Source: Ricinus communis
Lineage: Eukaryota; Streptophyta; Magnoliopsida; Malpighiales; Euphorbiaceae
Reading direction: 5' to 3'
Length of the DNA stretch: 64,000 bases
NCBI RefSeq assembly: GCF_019578655.1
Contig: NC_063257.1
Coordinates: 10,044,001 to 10,108,000, forward strand
In this document: one piece after another, positions 60,658-64,000 of the stretch
Layout: the number at the start of each line of letters is the position of its first letter
Position numbering within the stretch: the stretch's first letter is position 1
Notes under the pieces: model-generated
Seen by the model: only the letters and a program-made list of their open reading frames with translations
The model's database searches: none
What the model was told of the DNA's origin: nothing
Position numbers and translations under genes: made by a program

Positions 60658-63600
60658 CTAGTTTATTTCTAATAAATTGGTTTGATGCATTTAGTGTTCA
60701 AATCTGGTCTTAATTTAGCATGATAAACTATACCAAAAATCTTTTTGCTGGATAATAATAATTATTTATCTACTTACATGATAAAATTTTAATAAAATGG
60801 TAATTATCTGGTGATTTATTATTCTTTTCAGTAGATATAAAATATATTTTTTTAAGTTTTGTTTTGGGTTTTTATTTCTTAATAAATTATTAATTATTAT
60901 TATCTAGAGTTTATTATTATATACACAAAGAGTAAAAGTAAACAAATTTTAAATTTAATATATGCATGTATCTAAATTATTTTTTTAATTTAATAATTTT
61001 AATATAATTTGGTAGATGATGATGTTTTAAATATAATTTTTTTGTCTTTTTTTTTTTTTACACCCAAACAATAATTTTATAAAATTTCTCACCAAATATT
61101 ACCAAAGTATTATTGTTCTTTCTCCATCATTTCATTGCTTTCTTATATTGTGAATATTCCATGTATCATAAGTCATTCATAATCTTGCATTGTTCCACAG
61201 GACAATATGATATCAAACTTTTTATTTGTTGTAGGTTTTTTGTTTATAATATTTTAGAGTTATATCTTTATACAAATTATATTTTTATGCTACTATTATT
61301 TTTTATTAAATTATATTTTATTAGTAAAAGACCATATCGATTCATCTTAACAACATTAGTCATAAGATTTTTTCAGTAAATTTACATGTATTCCTTTCCT
61401 TTACACTTATTTATATATATAGCTGATAATTACAACATATCTAAAAATATGAAATATAGATACAAATAATTTTACTGATAGATAATTAAGTTAATTTGGT
61501 CATTTATAAATTTAATTTAATAATATATAATAATTTACAATTAATAATTCATTTAGGACAATACAAGTTCTAGAAGTCCTACTCCATTATAATTTTAAAT
61601 CAATAATATTTATAACTTTAAGAAATAGCAATTTAGTTATATTTTTAATATTTTATCAACTAATAAATTATTTTTTAATTATACTATAATTTCTAATCAC
61701 AATAAAGAATATATTAATTATACTTTAATATTAATTATATATTTAATATTAATATAATAAGTAAAAAATTGAAATAACATATTAAATTTGCAGCAATAAT
61801 AAACAAATAAATAAAGGTACTGCATGAGAGAAAAATCGTATATAATTAAAAGGCTTAATTACTAATTAAATTTAAATTTTACACTTTTTAACAATTTTAT
61901 CTAATTATTTCAGAATTTAAAATAAATTAATATACTTTTAATTTATTTTCAAAAATATTTTTTAATAACAATTTTTAAAATTTTACAATGAGAAAAATGA
62001 TGTTAAAAACCAATTCTGCTTACTAAAATTAAAATTAGTAAGTAAATAAAAAATTTATTATATTTAGATGTAAAAATAAAAAATATCATGTATAAGTGCA
62101 ACATTTCTGATAAAAAAAATAGAAATGCTAAATAAAAAAGACCGGATGTAATTAAGTCTGGATTAATGTTTAATAAGATTTTCTTTATAAACAGGTCAAT
62201 GTATTGCAAAAATTTAAATTTTAGATAAATCGATATTATAACACTACAACTATGTAGACATTTTATTATGTTGAGTTCAATTAATAAAAATATTTACTAT
62301 ATAGTGATTATTATTCGGTTACTAATTTAATATCATTTTTATTTAGTATTATTTTAGTATAATATAAGTATTTATTCTATGTTTTTACTTAAATTATGTT
62401 TATTTAATTAAAATATCATATATATAATTAGGTGGATTAGAATTAGAGCTTAGGAGATTGAATTTGACCTATAAATATGTCAATTTATTATACAAAAATA
62501 AAATAAAATTTGAAGAAACATTATATTTTAAATATTTAAACAATATATAACTGTAAAAGTATTTAATTTTATTTTAAATTTAATAGTTATTTTATTTTTA
62601 ATTATATTATATAAATAATAACGAATCTAATCATTATTTTTTACAATGATATGTTCCTCAGCATGGTTGGATCTTATAATTTTATTTTAGAAGGGTATAT
62701 TGGATCAAGAGAATTAAAGATTTTAATGAAATTATAAAGTCATGGTGTATTCAATAATAATGTAAAAATTATGAGAAATTTAATATTGACTTTTTAAAAT
62801 TTTAAAAAATTAAGAAGTATTCAATTACAACTTCTGTAAAGTATATAAAAATAAATTAATAATGCATAAAATATAAAAAGTATATCATGAATTAGGTGGT
62901 TTAATTGGAGACAAATAGTAGTATAGTCATTTTCTTTAAAAAAATTTATTATATTCGATAAGAAAATAATGTTCCGATTTGAAATTGACACAATAATAAA
63001 ATAAAGTATATCAATAATATTATATACAACAATGCTTGAAGTTAACATAGAAAAAAAAAAAAGAATATAGTCATTAACAACATTCATAAATTCATAATTT
63101 TGCAAAAATTACTAAAAATTTATACATTATTAATTCATTTAAAAAAAAATTATATAAATACTTTTCAAATCTAAATTAAATAAACTCCCCTTATTTTCAC
63201 TTTTTTACTCATTCATATGATAATATGATAATGGTCATGTCAGTATTCCTCTTTAACTTTCTTAACCTTCCATATTTGACGAGCAAGTACTTAAATTTTT
63301 CTTGTTTTTCACTTGACACCTTCAACTTTATTTTTGACTACTTAAATATACTTCAATTAGTTGTGTTAGTACTAAAAAGACACACGAACTAGCACTTATT
63401 TTATAAATATCCACCTAAAATTACCGATAAAAGACCAATGCTAATACAATCCTCAAAGCACTATTCTTTAAGCCTCTATTTAAAATGAATTACATTATTT
63501 TTACCTTTTACTTTTCGTGACATCAATACCTATTAGAATTTCGATGAGTTTTTGCTAACATGGCAGCCGAAAGTCAGAAAGTCTATTAGACATAATATAA

Positions 63601-64000
63601 AAGAATATTATTAGAATCCTAATAGACACTATTAATTGAAATAGAAATTATAGGTTTAGTACTAAAAAGAAATAAATTGAAAAATTAGTATAATTTGGAT
63701 ATAAATTGTAAAGTTTTAATACCAATAGGCCAATTTAGCTAAAGTCAAATACGACTTGTACGGTGAGTAGAATGCTGATTTGGAATTCTACTATCGACGT
63801 TATAAAAAATTGAACGAATTCTTAATGAGTACCGTCGCATGTAATATAAATTAATGTTTTGGCAAAAAATAAAAAAGAATAGGTACTAATTAGAAACATA
63901 GGTTAAAATTTTGGTACAAACAAGCTGTTTATCCCAAAAATTGACACCAAAAAAATCCCCAAAACTCTCCTTTTTATTCGTACTCAGGAAGTAAGAATCA
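60658..64000. other. AT-rich intergenic region to the window end
   Basis: Starts at the breakpoint where RLK copy D ends. Homopolymer-rich and AT-rich, with short frames lacking motifs (61113-61379, 62003-62209, 62821-63105). Somewhat less AT-rich DNA at 63180-64000 may be old repeat sequence, which I cannot name. Confidence 0.45.

Noticed and set aside
1..64000. A new multi-gene biological system
   Set aside because: The recognisable genes belong to known plant families and neighbours are functionally unrelated, apart from the receptor cluster, which is a known kind of array.

Overview
This is plant nuclear DNA, almost certainly from a core eudicot. It has intron-containing genes with GT-AG splice sites, very AT-rich intergenic DNA, microsatellites, foldback MITE-like repeats and LTR retrotransposons, and its protein families are plant-specific (class I TCP, GH100 invertase, LRR-RLK subfamily XII, SAUR, LysM). 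The flavour of the proteins would fit Malpighiales/Euphorbiaceae, but I cannot prove that from sequence alone.

Layout. 1-1000: on the minus strand, the first exon of a gene for a small secreted protein of unknown function, cut off or decayed toward the window edge. 1.8-2.0 kb: a decayed SAUR fragment. 2-13 kb: AT-rich intergenic DNA with (AT)n tracts, SINE-like and MITE-like repeats. 13.3-19.1 kb: a complete cytosolic alkaline/neutral invertase gene (four coding exons, 552 aa). 19.1-24.3 kb: intergenic. 24.7-26.1 kb: a single-exon class I TCP transcription factor closest to TCP8, preceded by two overlapping uORFs. 26-32 kb: intergenic, with a 446-bp foldback MITE-like element. 32.5-34.6 kb: on the minus strand, a two-exon mitochondrial cytochrome c oxidase subunit 7a-like gene (100 aa).

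35-60.7 kb is a tandem cluster of four LRR receptor-like kinase copies (subfamily XII, non-RD, At3g47570/EFR/Xa21-like), all on the minus strand. Copy A is a pseudogene (frameshift plus stops in the LRRs). Copy B is intact (1036 aa). Copy C is a pseudogene (at least three frameshifts). Copy D is only a 3' fragment. Its last exon is split by a 4.67-kb Ty3/gypsy chromovirus-like element with intact LTRs, PBS, PPT and a 4-bp target duplication, and its intron carries a 316-bp solo LTR. Between the copies lie a decayed chloroplast IscA (CPISCA) gene, a truncated LysM (LYM2/CEBiP-like) gene start, a perfect 51-bp inverted repeat, a three-unit AT-rich tandem repeat and a Ty1/copia RNase H tail. 60.7-64 kb is AT-rich DNA with nothing recognised.

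No new enzymatic or defence system is evident. The most interesting content is the structural history of the receptor cluster: birth and death of copies, nested transposons whose empty sites can be read exactly, an inverted promoter duplication shared by an RLK and a LysM relic, and a templated-repair scar.
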